From contig NC_015259.1 in assembly GCF_000192745.1 (NCBI RefSeq), forward strand, positions 3,611,001-3,675,000: a stretch of 64,000 nucleotides of DNA, given 5' to 3'. Below the pieces are notes generated by a model. It worked only from the letters and a program-made list of their open reading frames with translations, had not been told where the DNA came from and searched no databases. The stretch is from Polymorphum gilvum SL003B-26A1. GTDB taxonomy: Bacteria; Pseudomonadota; Alphaproteobacteria; Rhizobiales; Stappiaceae. Made by a program: the position numbers and the translations under genes. Every line of letters starts with the position of its first letter. Position 1 is the stretch's first letter. Shown one piece after another: positions 9,243 to 17,750 of the stretch.

Positions 9243-9899
9243 TCACGCCCTATGTAACCCGGCCCGGTGGCGGATGAGAACCCGCAGCAGCAGAAACAGA
9301 ACTGTGCCGTTGAGGAGATGCCACAGGAAATGCGTGCCCGGCGCGAAGGCCTCGCAGACAGGCCCGTCGAGGGTGCGGAAGGTCAGCGACACGGCGAAGA
9401 CGACGCCGGCGGCGAAGATGCCCCTGGCGAGGCCCGCGTCCCGGCGCAGGACCAGCGCGCCGACGACGAAGATCGCCGCCAGCGCCGGCACGTAGCCGGC
9501 CGAGGAGCCGACGAAAGGCGCCGCCAGGCCGCCGAGCGGCGGCGTGGCAACGAAGAAGGCGACGGTCGCGGCCAGCGCGACGGCCCAGTGCAGGGCTAGG
9601 AAGCGGTTCAGTGCGACAAACAGGTAGACATGGATGAACAGCGCGATCGGAATCACGTCGGCGAGCATCGACCAGCGGTTGGCGAAGGTGTGGAACAGGA
9701 ACGACCCGACGCCGGTCAGGAACACGATGACGATCAGCGCCAGCGCCATGCGGTCGTCCGGCGCGTGCCGGCGCCACAGGCTGAAGCCGACGAAGGCGGC
9801 AACGATGAAGGCCAGGTTGGTCACCGCATTGGCCGGCTCCGCCCAGAAGCCGGGGCCAAGCCGTTCGCAATAGTGGTTGAGCTGTTCGGTCCAGTTCAT
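9243..9899 (-). CDS. Ceramidase-like membrane protein (CREST-type hydrolase)
   Basis: 218 residues from the ATG at 9899, giving the N-terminus MNWTEQLNHYCERLGPGFWA; a GTG at 9959 would add 20 residues. About seven hydrophobic helices are visible. Conserved polar motifs fit the alkaline ceramidase/CREST fold: SFLFHTFANRWSMLADVIPI, giving a Ser-His-Asp set, and HFLWHLLN, giving two His, as expected for an intramembrane zinc hydrolase. The substrate is unknown; bacterial members may act on lipid amides. The family call is good, the activity inferred. It sits between maeB and an aminotransferase on the same strand, without overlap. Confidence 0.8.
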   Translation of the reverse strand: MNWTEQLNHYCERLGPGFWAEPANAVTNLAFIVAAFVGFSLWRRHAPDDRMALALIVIVFLTGVGSFLFHTFANRWSMLADVIPIALFIHVYLFVALNRFLALHWAVALAATVAFFVATPPLGGLAAPFVGSSAGYVPALAAIFVVGALVLRRDAGLARGIFAAGVVFAVSLTFRTLDGPVCEAFAPGTHFLWHLLNGTVLFLLLRVLIRHRAGLHRA

Positions 9900-9970
9900 G
9901 GTTGGCGTGTTTCTCCGTCCGCTCGCATTGATGCCGTGATTGGCGCCATCGTGCGACACTGGCCGGCTGT

Positions 9971-10090
9971 GCCCGCATCACGTCTGCGAGAGCGAGATGG
10001 CCCGGCGTGTCGGCGTGATGCAGCCGCGCATGAACGACCTGTTGCGCAGCCTGACCGTCGAATGGCACATCCGCCGGCCGGCGGCCTGAG
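9971..10090 (+). pseudogene. Decayed XRE/HigA-type helix-turn-helix fragment
   Basis: On the plus strand, 9997-10092 reads MARRVGVMQPRMNDLLR and then ends in unrelated residues and a stop. The block is very like the recognition helix of XRE-family antitoxins of the HigA/COG5606 type, whose usual form is ARRVGVTQPRMNDLLRG. The residues expected just before it (ASRLRE) occur in another frame at 9976-9993, implying a frameshift. No start, no full domain and no toxin partner are present. Best read as the remnant of a lost toxin-antitoxin or regulator gene. Confidence 0.45.
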
Positions 10091-10108
10091 AATCTGACCG
10101 AAGATCGC

Positions 10109-11332
10109 TCACGCCGCCGCAGCGACCTCGCCGATCAGCCGGCCGAGGCGGGCGATGCCGTCGTCGATCATCGCCTCGCTGGCGCAGGAGAAGCTCAAGC
10201 GCAGCGTGTTGCGCCCCGTGCCGTCGGCGAAGAAGGCGCCGCCGGGCACGAAGGCGACCTTGGCGCTCTGCAGCGAGCGGGCGAGCAACTCGGCGCCGTC
10301 CATGCCCTCGGGCAGTTCGACCCAGATGAACATGCCGCCGTCCGGCTTCGACCAGCGGCAGCCCGCCGGCATGTGCGCCTCGAGCGCGGCCAGCATGCGG
10401 TCGCGGCGGGCGCGGTAGACCTTGCGGATCCTGTCGACCTGAGCGGCAAAGCCGGTCTCGGCGACGCGCGCGATCGCCATCTGGTTGATGGTCGAGGAGT
10501 TGAGATCGGCCGCCTGTTTCATCAGCACCAACTTGGAGACGACCGGCGCGGCGGCGCAGATCCAGCCGAGCCGCAGGCCCGGCGACAGGGTCTTGGAGAA
10601 GCTGCCGCAATAGAGCGTGCGCGTGCGGTCGATGTGGCCGGTGCGGGCGATGTCGAGCGCGAGCAGCGGGGGCACCGGCTCGCCGTCGTAGCGCAGCGAC
10701 TGGTAGGCGGCGTCCTCGATCACCGCGATGTCGAGTTCCTCGGCGAGGTCGAGGATGCGCTCGCGCGTCGTCCGGTCGAGCGTCTCGCCGGTCGGATTGG
10801 CGAAGTCGGCTGAGACATAGGCGAACTTCACCGCTCCGCCCCGCTCCCGGGCGGTTGTCGCGAAGTCGGCCGCCGGGCGGTTGGCGAAGGGAATCAGCCG
10901 GTCGTAAACGGGCTCGTAGGCGTTGAAGGCCTGCAGCGCGCCCAGATAGGTCGGCCAGCCGACCAGGGCGGTGTCGCCCGGCGACAGGAACAGCTTGCCG
11001 AGATAGTCGAGCGCTTGCTGGGAGCCCGACGTGACGATGATGTTGTCGATCGTGCAGGGAATGCCGATCGCGGCCATCTGGCCGGCGATCCAGGCGCGCA
11101 GCGGGGCGTAGCCCTCGCTGACCGAATATTGCAGCGCGCTCCGGCCGGCCCCCTCGGCGAACAGGGCCGCATAGGCGGCGGCGAACTCGGCGTCGGGAAA
11201 CAGCGCCGGATCGGGTATGCCGCCAGCGAAGGAAATGATGTCCGGCCGGTCGAGGAGCTTGAGCAACTCGCGGATTTCCGAAGCGCGCATCCGCGCGGAG
11301 CGCGTGGCGAAGATATGCTCCCAGTCCAGCAT
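10109..11332 (-). CDS. PLP-dependent aminotransferase, class I/II (2-aminoadipate type)
   Basis: 407 residues, fold type I. Visible features: FAGGIPDPALFP near residue 35, LQYSVSEGYAPLRAW (67-81), TSGSQQALDYL, ANPTG at 178-182, and the Schiff-base lysine K247 in YCGSFSKTLSPGLRLGW. The architecture fits the LysN/2-aminoadipate aminotransferase group, which also includes broad-specificity aromatic and branched-chain enzymes. The substrate cannot be told from sequence. It is divergent from moaB across about 220 bp. Confidence 0.9.
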   Translation of the reverse strand: MLDWEHIFATRSARMRASEIRELLKLLDRPDIISFAGGIPDPALFPDAEFAAAYAALFAEGAGRSALQYSVSEGYAPLRAWIAGQMAAIGIPCTIDNIIVTSGSQQALDYLGKLFLSPGDTALVGWPTYLGALQAFNAYEPVYDRLIPFANRPAADFATTARERGGAVKFAYVSADFANPTGETLDRTTRERILDLAEELDIAVIEDAAYQSLRYDGEPVPPLLALDIARTGHIDRTRTLYCGSFSKTLSPGLRLGWICAAAPVVSKLVLMKQAADLNSSTINQMAIARVAETGFAAQVDRIRKVYRARRDRMLAALEAHMPAGCRWSKPDGGMFIWVELPEGMDGAELLARSLQSAKVAFVPGGAFFADGTGRNTLRLSFSCASEAMIDDGIARLGRLIGEVAAAA

Positions 11333-11552
11333 GGCGATTTCCGTCCCTCACATTTTGCCTGACAGAACCACAGGCGCAATGATGCGTCAATAATGCTGAC
11401 CTATATGCAGCAAAAATTCTTCCCGGCACCCCTCTCCGCAACAATGCGTCGCCGAGGACGGATCGCCGGCCCGGCGACGGTCCAGCCCTGCGGCTCCACG
11501 CCTCTGGAACGCGCTCCGTTTAGGGTCTATGTCAGAGACTGAGGAGACGCCC

Positions 11553-12110
11553 ATGATCAGACTGGACGAAAGTCGCCCCTTCATTCCGATGCGCATCGCG
11601 GTGCTGACCGTGTCGGACACCCGCTCGCTGGAGGAGGATCGTTCCGGCTCGACGCTCGCCGAGCGGATCGAGCAGGCCGGCCACCGGCTCGCCGACCGTA
11701 GGATCGTGCGCGACGAGATCGAGGAGATCCGCGTCGTGGTCCGGACCTGGATCGCCGATCCCGGCATCGACGTGGTCATCACCACCGGCGGCACCGGCTT
11801 CACCGGCCGCGACGTCACGCCGGAGGCGATCGAGCCGCTGTTCGAGAAGCGCATGGACGGTTTCTCGGAGGTGTTCCACCGCCTCTCCTACGACAAGATC
11901 GGCACCTCGACGATCCAGTCGCGCGCCACCGGCGGCGTGGCGCAAGCGACCTACATCTTCGTCCTGCCGGGCTCGCCGGGCGCCTGCAGGGACGCCTGGG
12001 ACGGCATCCTGAAATGGCAGCTCGACTACCGGCACATGCCGTGCAACTTCGTCGAGATCCTGCCCCGGCTGGACGAGCACCTGAAGCGCGGCAAGCTCAG
12101 GGAAGCGTGA
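11553..12110 (+). CDS. moaB: Molybdenum cofactor biosynthesis protein MoaB
   Basis: 185 residues from the ATG at 11553, preceded by GAGGAG with a 6-nt spacer; an upstream ATG at 11529 lacks this. MoaB/MogA-fold protein that adenylylates or binds molybdopterin in molybdenum cofactor synthesis. It shows ITTGGTGFTGRDVTPEAI with the GGTG nucleotide-binding loop, and SRATGGVAQATYIFVLPGSP. No other moa gene is nearby, so it stands alone. It ends at a hairpin terminator (12163-12190) facing the glycosyltransferase stop. Confidence 0.95.
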   Translation: MIRLDESRPFIPMRIAVLTVSDTRSLEEDRSGSTLAERIEQAGHRLADRRIVRDEIEEIRVVVRTWIADPGIDVVITTGGTGFTGRDVTPEAIEPLFEKRMDGFSEVFHRLSYDKIGTSTIQSRATGGVAQATYIFVLPGSPGACRDAWDGILKWQLDYRHMPCNFVEILPRLDEHLKRGKLREA

Positions 12111-12120
12111 GCGCAGGACG

Positions 12121-12146
12121 CCGGAGGGTTTCCGGAGGGTTTCCGG
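12121..12146. repeat. 11-bp direct repeat between moaB and the glycosyltransferase
   Basis: CCGGAGGGTTT occurs at 12121-12131 and 12132-12142 and is followed by a partial copy. A similar GGAGGGA-type 11-bp repeat occurs at 32730-32762. Function unknown. Confidence 0.65.
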
Positions 12147-12162
12147 CAGGATGTCGGCGGGA

Positions 12163-12190
12163 GTCCGGACGGTTTCCGGACCCGCTTTTT
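12163..12190 (+). terminator. Rho-independent terminator after moaB
   Basis: Stem GTCCGGA/TCCGGAC (12163-12169 and 12175-12181) with a CGGTT loop, then CCGC and a TTTTT run at 12186-12190. It lies between the convergent moaB and glycosyltransferase genes. Confidence 0.7.
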
Positions 12191-12882
12191 CAGCCGTGGA
12201 GGCGCAGTACGACGCGCGGCGGCAGGCGCAGCATGGCGACGCAGAAGCGCGCCAGCGCACGGCGGAACGCCGTCACCATGCTCGGTTCCTCGGGCCTGCC
12301 GGAGCAGATCGCCGAGGCGCGCAGGAACACCAGGCGGCTGCGCCCGATGCGCCGGACGAGGTCGATATCCTCCATTTCCGGCAGCGGCTTGTGGCCGCCC
12401 AACTCCTTGTAGAACCTGCGCGAAATCAGAAGACCCTGGTTGCCGTAGGGCATCGCCAATGCCTGGCTGCGCAGCATCGCGGTGAGTTCCGACAGCCGCG
12501 CGCCCCAGCCGAAGGCATCGAGCTTGAGACGGAACGCGGCGGCGCTGCGGTCGCCCTGCCCGGCGCGCTCGGCGCGCTCGATGAAGGCCGCCACCTCGTG
12601 GTGCCAGCCCGTCTCCAGCACCGTGTCGGCGGCCAGGAACATCAGCCAGGGCCCCCTTTTCGCCTGCTCCGCCCCCGCCGCCATCCGCTTGCCGCGGTCG
12701 CCGGAAACCGGCAGCCAGTCGCATCCGGCCGCATCGGCGACGCGTGCGGTGGCATCGGTCGAGCCGCCGTCGACGACGATCACCTCCCGCACGATGCCTT
12801 CGGCAGCCGCCGGTACCAGCGCTGCCAGAGCGTGGGCGAGGCTGTCTTCGCAGTTCAATGTCGGAATGATGACGCTGATCAT
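12190..12882 (-). CDS. Family 2 glycosyltransferase, TIGR04283-like
   Basis: 230 residues from the ATG at 12882, giving MISVIIPTLN. GT2 fold: nucleotide-sugar binding part with DGGSTD at 38-43 and ADTVLETGWH as the DxD-like segment. Size and the region around MEDIDLVRRIGR match the 'transferase 2, rSAM/selenodomain-associated' group as I recall it. Donor and acceptor are unknown. It is divergent from a radical SAM gene starting 83 bp away, which may or may not be related to that group's usual association. It lacks the long C-terminal membrane anchor of many GT2 enzymes. Confidence 0.85.
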   Translation of the reverse strand: MISVIIPTLNCEDSLAHALAALVPAAAEGIVREVIVVDGGSTDATARVADAAGCDWLPVSGDRGKRMAAGAEQAKRGPWLMFLAADTVLETGWHHEVAAFIERAERAGQGDRSAAAFRLKLDAFGWGARLSELTAMLRSQALAMPYGNQGLLISRRFYKELGGHKPLPEMEDIDLVRRIGRSRLVFLRASAICSGRPEEPSMVTAFRRALARFCVAMLRLPPRVVLRLHG

Positions 12883-12964
12883 GAAACGATCTTGTAGCGG
12901 CTTTTTTTGTGCAATGCGAGAGAGGCGGGTTGTATCGGGTCGGAAATTGGCTAATGTTCCCGTT

Positions 12965-14119
12965 ATGTTCATGCTCGAACCGGACAGAGAGCGCATGGCC
13001 CCGACCGATTCCGACGACTGCCTCGAGGTTCCGGCTGTCACGGACAGCGATCTCGTCGCCGCCGACCGCCGGCGCGGGCGCGGCGCGGCGCTCAATCGGT
13101 CGGGCCGCTACGAGTGCCAGAGCCGGACCTCCTTCGACGACGGCTGGGACACGCTGGAAGACCTGCCGCCGCTGAAAACGACGGTGCAGGAGGAAAAGGC
13201 GCGCACGATCATCACGCGCAACAGTTCGCCCGACATCAGTTTCGACCGCTCGATCAATCCCTACCGCGGCTGCGAGCACGGCTGCATCTACTGTTTCGCC
13301 CGGCCGACCCATGCCTACATGGGCCTGTCGCCCGGCCTCGATTTCGAAACGCGCCTGTTCGCCAAGCCGAATGCCGCCGAACTGCTCGAGCGCGAACTGG
13401 CCCGTCCGGGCTACGTGCCCCGGACCATCGCCATCGGCACCAACACCGATCCCTATCAGCCGATCGAGCGCCGCTACGCGCTGATGCGGGAGATTCTTGA
13501 GGTGCTCGACCGCTGTAACCATCCGGTCGGCATCGTGACCAAATCCGCGCTCATCCTGCGCGACGCGGACATCCTGGAGCGCATGGCGGCGCGCGGCCTG
13601 GCCAAGGTCGCGCTGTCCGTCACCACGCTCGACAAGTCGCTGGCGCGGATGATGGAGCCGCGCGCCTCGGCGCCGCACAAGCGCCTAGGCGCCGTGAAGA
13701 CCTTGGCTGCAGCCGGCATCCCGGTCGCGGTGATGATGGCGCCGGTCATTCCCGCGCTGACCGACTGCGAGATCGAGACCATTGTCGAAACGGCGGCCGA
13801 CCACGGTGCGAGCGAGGCCGGTTACATCCTGCTGCGGCTGCCGCTCGAGGTGTCGGACCTGTTCCGCGACTGGCTGCTGCGCAACCGGCCGGACCGCTAC
13901 CGGCATGTCATGAATGTGCTGCGATCGATGCGCGGCGGCAAGGACTATGACCCCGAATGGGGCACGCGCATGAAGGGCAAGGGGCCCTATGCCGACCAGA
14001 TCGGCAAGCGCTTTGCGCTTGCCGCCAGACGGTTCGGTCTCAACCAGAGACGGCGGAAACTGGACTGCGACTCCTTCCGACCTCCCCTGATCGGCGACGT
14101 GCAGCTGTCGCTGTTCTGA
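12965..14119 (+). CDS. PA0069-family radical SAM protein
   Basis: 384 residues from the ATG at 12965; ATGs at 12971 and 12995 are alternatives, and none has a clear Shine-Dalgarno. The radical SAM cluster motif CEHGCIYC lies about 40 residues after the start of the conserved region, in [15 protein letters not shown], with the [4Fe-4S] cysteines spaced C-x3-C-x2-C. It also has [21 protein letters not shown] and a conserved C-terminal segment [18 protein letters not shown]. The family is widespread in proteobacteria but its reaction is not established; similarity to spore photoproduct lyase-like proteins gives no firm function here. Followed by rnhB. Confidence 0.92.
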   Translation: MFMLEPDRERMAPTDSDDCLEVPAVTDSDLVAADRRRGRGAALNRSGRYECQSRTSFDDGWDTLEDLPPLKTTVQEEKARTIITRNSSPDISFDRSINPYRGCEHGCIYCFARPTHAYMGLSPGLDFETRLFAKPNAAELLERELARPGYVPRTIAIGTNTDPYQPIERRYALMREILEVLDRCNHPVGIVTKSALILRDADILERMAARGLAKVALSVTTLDKSLARMMEPRASAPHKRLGAVKTLAAAGIPVAVMMAPVIPALTDCEIETIVETAADHGASEAGYILLRLPLEVSDLFRDWLLRNRPDRYRHVMNVLRSMRGGKDYDPEWGTRMKGKGPYADQIGKRFALAARRFGLNQRRRKLDCDSFRPPLIGDVQLSLF

Positions 14120-14168
14120 TCGGGCTATCCGCTTGCCACCACCGGCGGCCGTGGCCACACTCGGCTCC

Positions 14169-14828
14169 ATGCCGTGCCGCCAGACCGATTCCCTGTTCGA
14201 CCTGCCCTTCGGACCGAGCTTCGACGCCACGCTCGAGGAACGGCACGCGGCCCTGTTCGGCGGTCGCCTGGCCGGGGTCGACGAGGCGGGCCGTGGCCCC
14301 TGGGCTGGGCCCGTTGTCACGGCAGCCGTCGTCCTCGACTACCGGCGTCTGCCCGCGGGGCTCGACGATTCCAAGAGACTGTCAGAGGTGCAGCGCGAAG
14401 CGCTCTACGAGGAGATCTGCGCGTCCGCCTGCGTCGCGGTCGCCAGTGCCTGCCCGACGTCGATCGACCGGGACAACATCCGCACCGCAACGCTTGCGGC
14501 GATGACCCGTGCGGTCGACGCCCTGGCGCTCACGGCCGGGATTGTGCTGATCGACGGAAGAGACGTACCGCCGGGCCTGGCCGGCCGGGGTCAGGCGCTC
14601 GTCAAGGGCGACCAGCGCTGCCTCGCGGTGGCCGCCGCCTCGATCGTCGCCAAGGTCACCCGCGACAGGATGATGCGGCTGCTCGACGGCTGCTGCCCCG
14701 GTTATGGCTTTTCCGCACACAAGGGCTACGGCGTCCCGGCGCACGCACAGGCGCTCCTGCGTCTCGGGCCCTCGCCGCACCACCGGTTGAGCTTCAAACC
14801 GGTCGCCGCCGCCGGACGGCCGGAGTGA
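14169..14828 (+). CDS. rnhB: Ribonuclease HII
   Basis: 219 residues from the ATG at 14169; a TTG at 14133 is possible. Cleaves RNA in RNA-DNA hybrids, including single ribonucleotides misinserted in DNA. The acidic active site is visible: D38-E39 in [13 protein letters not shown] and D129 in VLIDG; further motifs are [24 protein letters not shown] and [11 protein letters not shown]. Normal family length. Downstream of the radical SAM gene and closed by a bidirectional terminator shared with the atp operon. Confidence 0.97.
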   Translation: MPCRQTDSLFDLPFGPSFDATLEERHAALFGGRLAGVDEAGRGPWAGPVVTAAVVLDYRRLPAGLDDSKRLSEVQREALYEEICASACVAVASACPTSIDRDNIRTATLAAMTRAVDALALTAGIVLIDGRDVPPGLAGRGQALVKGDQRCLAVAAASIVAKVTRDRMMRLLDGCCPGYGFSAHKGYGVPAHAQALLRLGPSPHHRLSFKPVAAAGRPE

Positions 14829-14857
14829 CGCCCGCAAACCCCTGCCTTGAAAACGAC

Positions 14858-14884
14858 AAAGCGGCCCTTGGGGGCCGCTTTCTC
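14858..14884. terminator. Bidirectional terminator between rnhB and the atp operon
   Basis: Perfect 10-bp stem AAAGCGGCCC/GGGCCGCTTT (14858-14867 and 14872-14881) with a TTGG loop. T-rich flanks on both strands let it serve the convergent rnhB and atpF. Confidence 0.85.
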
Positions 14885-14907
14885 GTTTCTTGCGGACATC
14901 CGAACCG

Positions 14908-15387
14908 TCAGTTCAGGCTTGCCTTCACCTGGTCGATGCTCCTGGCCATGATGTCGTCGGCGACCTTGTCCTGGACCTTGGCCTTGAGGATCTGCTCGGC
15001 TGCAGCGACCGCGATGTCGGCAGCCCTGGCCCTGACCTCGGCGATCGCCGCGGTTTCGGCCTGCGCGATCTTGTCTTCCGCCGCTCTGGTGCGGCGGGCG
15101 ATCATGTCCTCGAGCGCCTTGTTGGTCTCGACCGTCAGCCGCTCTGCCTCGGCGCGGGCCTCCGCGACGATGGCTTCGGCCTCGGATTCGGCCTCATGGC
15201 GCTTGCGCTGATACTCGGAGAGAAGCGCCTGAGCTTCCTCGCGGAGCTTGCGGGCTTCATCCAGTTCGTTGCGGATGGTATCCGCCCGCTTGTCGAGCGC
15301 GGCGCCGATCTTGCCCGGGACCTTGACCCAGAACATCACCACGAAGAACAGGACGAGGCCAACGAATGCCCAGAATGTTGCGTCCAT
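14908..15387 (-). CDS. atpF: ATP synthase Fo subunit b
   Basis: 159 residues: one N-terminal membrane helix (about 5-23), then a long charged Ala/Glu/Arg coiled coil that forms the peripheral stalk linking Fo to F1. Last gene of the Fo operon, 9 bp after the b' gene. As is usual in alphaproteobacteria, the F1 genes are not adjacent. This copy is the shorter, canonical b; the neighbour with the Pro/Gln-rich N-terminus is b'. Confidence 0.95.
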   Translation of the reverse strand: MDATFWAFVGLVLFFVVMFWVKVPGKIGAALDKRADTIRNELDEARKLREEAQALLSEYQRKRHEAESEAEAIVAEARAEAERLTVETNKALEDMIARRTRAAEDKIAQAETAAIAEVRARAADIAVAAAEQILKAKVQDKVADDIMARSIDQVKASLN

Positions 15388-15396
15388 TGCCGTCCC

Positions 15397-15957
15397 CTAT
15401 TCCATCGCAGCCTTGACCGCCTTGTTCAGGTCGGTCTTGGTCGGAGTCTTGCCGATCAGCGCCTCGACGAGGGCCGACGAGGTTTCCGTGGCAATCTCGC
15501 CGACCTGGGCAAGCGCCTCGGTCTTGATCGACGCGATGCGCGCTTCGGCCTCAGACAGCTTGGTCGCGATGCCGGCTTCCGCCTTTTCGCGCCGCGCGTC
15601 GTTTTCGGCCTTCAGCTTTTCGCGGGTGTCATGCGCGATGCCGCGCGCCTTGGCGCGGGCTTCGGCAAGCGCCTGCTCGTAAGCAGCAATCGCCTCGTCG
15701 GTGTCCCGCTTCAGCCGATCGGCTTCGGCCAGATCGCCGGCGATGCGGTCGCGGCGGTCCTCGAGGATTCCGGCAATGCGCGGCAGGGCCACGTTCTTCA
15801 TGATCCAGTAGAACAGACCGAACGTGATCGCCAGCCATAGAAGCTGCGAGGCAAAGGTCGAGGCGTCAAACGGCGGAAAGCCGACGCCATGCTCCGCTTG
15901 CGGCACTTCTATGACTTCCGTGTGCGCACCCGCCTGATTTTGGGCTTCGCCTGCCAT
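15397..15957 (-). CDS. atpG: ATP synthase Fo subunit b'
   Basis: 186 residues from the ATG at 15957, preceded by GGAGGCGAAT. It has a hydrophilic N-terminus of about 35 residues, a membrane helix (LLWLAITFGLFYWIMKNV), then a long coiled coil. The paired b/b' arrangement is typical of photosynthetic and alphaproteobacterial ATP synthases, where b and b' form a heterodimeric stalk. Sits between atpE and atpF in one operon. Some annotations use the name atpF2. Confidence 0.93.
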   Translation of the reverse strand: MAGEAQNQAGAHTEVIEVPQAEHGVGFPPFDASTFASQLLWLAITFGLFYWIMKNVALPRIAGILEDRRDRIAGDLAEADRLKRDTDEAIAAYEQALAEARAKARGIAHDTREKLKAENDARREKAEAGIATKLSEAEARIASIKTEALAQVGEIATETSSALVEALIGKTPTKTDLNKAVKAAME

Positions 15958-16038
15958 ATTCGCCTCCAAATGCCGGACAGGCGGCGCGATTGCGCCGCCG
16001 CCGGTATCACCTTGTGGATCGCTTCAGGAAGAAGGCGA

Positions 16039-16263
16039 TCAGGCGAAGAGGAGCAGAAGGGCGATCAGCAGGGAGAAGATGCCCAGAGCTTCGGTCACGG
16101 CGAAGCCGAACACGAGGCGGCCGAACTGGCCGTCGGCAGCCGACGGGTTGCGCAGGGCGCCCGACAAGTAGTTGCCGAAGATGGTGCCGAGGGCGATCGC
16201 AGCGCCGCCCATGCCGAGGCAGGCGATACCGGCGCCGATGTACTTTGCAGCTTCTGCTTCCAT
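16039..16263 (-). CDS. atpE: ATP synthase Fo subunit c
   Basis: 74 residues: two membrane helices joined by a polar loop (LRNPSA). The proton-carrying carboxylate is E58 in [10 protein letters not shown]. It is the rotor ring subunit of the H+-translocating Fo. Nothing in the sequence indicates the sodium-binding variant. Confidence 0.97.
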   Translation of the reverse strand: MEAEAAKYIGAGIACLGMGGAAIALGTIFGNYLSGALRNPSAADGQFGRLVFGFAVTEALGIFSLLIALLLLFA

Positions 16264-16332
16264 GACACGTGCTCCTAATTGACGTTTGTCAGTTTGGTTC
16301 AGGCGGCCGCTGCGGCCACGTGATCGGTGAAC

Positions 16333-17082
16333 TTAGTGGGACGGATGGATGGCGTCGTTGAGATACATGCAGGTCAGGACCGTGAAGACATAGGCCTGCA
16401 GGAACGCAACGAGGAACTCCAGCGCCGTGAGCGCCACCGTCATTCCAAGAGGAAGGACGGCCCCGAAGATGCCGACCGCGCCCATGGCGCTCATGCTTAC
16501 CACGAAGCCGGCGAACACCTTCAAGGTGATGTGACCAGCCAGCATGTTCGCAAACAGACGAACCGACAGGCTGATCGGGCGAGACAGGAACGAGATCACC
16601 TCGATCGGGGCAACGATCGGGATCAGGGCCGCGGGCACGCCCGACGGCACGAAGAGATGCAGGAAATGCATGCCATGGCGCATGAAGCCGTAGATCGTCA
16701 CCGTCAGGATCACGAGCATGGCCAGCGCGAAGGTCACGATGATGTGGCTGGTCACCGTAAAGAAGTACGGGAACATGCCGAACAGGTTCGCCACCAGAAC
16801 GAACATGAACAGAGAGAAGACCATCGGGAAGAAGCGCATTCCTTCCGTTCCTGCGGAACTGCGCAGCATGCCGGCCACGAATTCGTAGGCCATTTCCGAG
16901 ATCGACTGCAGACGGTTCGGCACGAGGCCGCGGTTGCTGCTGGAATGGATCAGAAAGGCGGACGCCGCCGCAACCGTCGCCACCATGAACAGCGACGAGT
17001 TGGTGAAGGAAAAGTCGACACCGCCGACCTCGATCGGGAAGATCTTCTGGATCTGGAACTGATGGATCGGATCGTTCGCCAC
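16333..17082 (-). CDS. atpB: ATP synthase Fo subunit a
   Basis: 249 residues, polytopic (five to six helices). The essential arginine is seen in [18 protein letters not shown], and the C-terminal helix in [26 protein letters not shown]. Forms the proton half-channels next to the c ring. Third-last position in the order atpI-atpB-atpE-b'-b, all on the minus strand, with short gaps of 69 bp or less either side. Confidence 0.97.
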   Translation of the reverse strand: MANDPIHQFQIQKIFPIEVGGVDFSFTNSSLFMVATVAAASAFLIHSSSNRGLVPNRLQSISEMAYEFVAGMLRSSAGTEGMRFFPMVFSLFMFVLVANLFGMFPYFFTVTSHIIVTFALAMLVILTVTIYGFMRHGMHFLHLFVPSGVPAALIPIVAPIEVISFLSRPISLSVRLFANMLAGHITLKVFAGFVVSMSAMGAVGIFGAVLPLGMTVALTALEFLVAFLQAYVFTVLTCMYLNDAIHPSH

Positions 17083-17151
17083 CGGTCAACCTTCGTCGTT
17101 CTATCGTTCAAGGGCGCGCAAGGCGCGGGCACATTCCTCTCGACCGGCTCG

Positions 17152-17541
17152 TCACCGGGCGTCGTCGCGATCCATCCGCGCACGGGTTTCTGACCCCTGT
17201 TCGGCAACCTTGCCGGTCGCCCTCAGGACATTCAGAACACCGGCAGCAAACCCGAGCAGCAGGAAGACGATCAAGCCGAACGGCGATGTCCCGAGCCACT
17301 CATCAAGGACCCAGCCGATGCCTCCGCCCACCAGGATCCCGGCTATGAACTCCGACGAGAGCTTCATTGCCTGGCCGTATCCCGATGCCGGCCGGGCCGA
17401 ACGTTTGGCCTCCGCCAGCAGTTCGCTGCGGCGCCTTTCGTCCAGTTCCCGGTTCAGCCGGTCCCGTCGCGCTGACAGGTCGGCTTCGGAGAGTTCCGGG
17501 CTTCGATCGCCAGGTCCGCCCTGTTGCGAAGAACCGTTCAT
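17152..17541 (-). CDS. atpI: ATP synthase accessory protein AtpI
   Basis: 129 residues from the ATG at 17541 (GAGGG with a 6-nt spacer). Two membrane helices, FIAGILVGGGIGWVLDEWLG and FGLIVFLLLGFAAGVLNVLR, follow a charged N-terminus. In other bacteria AtpI helps c-ring assembly and may bind Mg2+; it is not essential. First gene of the Fo operon behind a good sigma-70-type promoter. Confidence 0.9.
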   Translation of the reverse strand: MNGSSQQGGPGDRSPELSEADLSARRDRLNRELDERRRSELLAEAKRSARPASGYGQAMKLSSEFIAGILVGGGIGWVLDEWLGTSPFGLIVFLLLGFAAGVLNVLRATGKVAEQGSETRARMDRDDAR

Positions 17542-17604
17542 GATGTTCCCTCGCATGCAGCCGGGCGGCCGATCAAGCAGCCAGCGCCCCCTTGAGCCGC
17601 GCGC

Positions 17605-17633
17605 ACAATAGTCGGCACCAGATGGCCTGTCAA
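17605..17633 (-). promoter_or_regulatory. Promoter of the ATP synthase Fo operon
   Basis: Read on the minus strand, TTGACA (17633-17628) is followed after exactly 17 bp by TATTGT (17610-17605). The start of transcription would be near 17598, about 57 bp before atpI. The -35 matches consensus perfectly and the -10 is good. Confidence 0.7.
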
Positions 17634-17750
17634 GAACGGGAGATTTCAACTCAAGCAATTGATTTCAAATGACTATTACTTTGATCGACGCGGCAACCCA
17701 CAACCTTGGTCGCATTGTCGCGAGCGCATCGCAGCATGAACCGCGGCCAA

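Noticed and set aside
12190-14119. Glycosyltransferase and radical SAM protein as part of a selenium-linked system
   Set aside because: No other selenium or rSAM-peptide genes are present, and the TsoY-like call 12 kb away is uncertain; adjacency alone is too weak.
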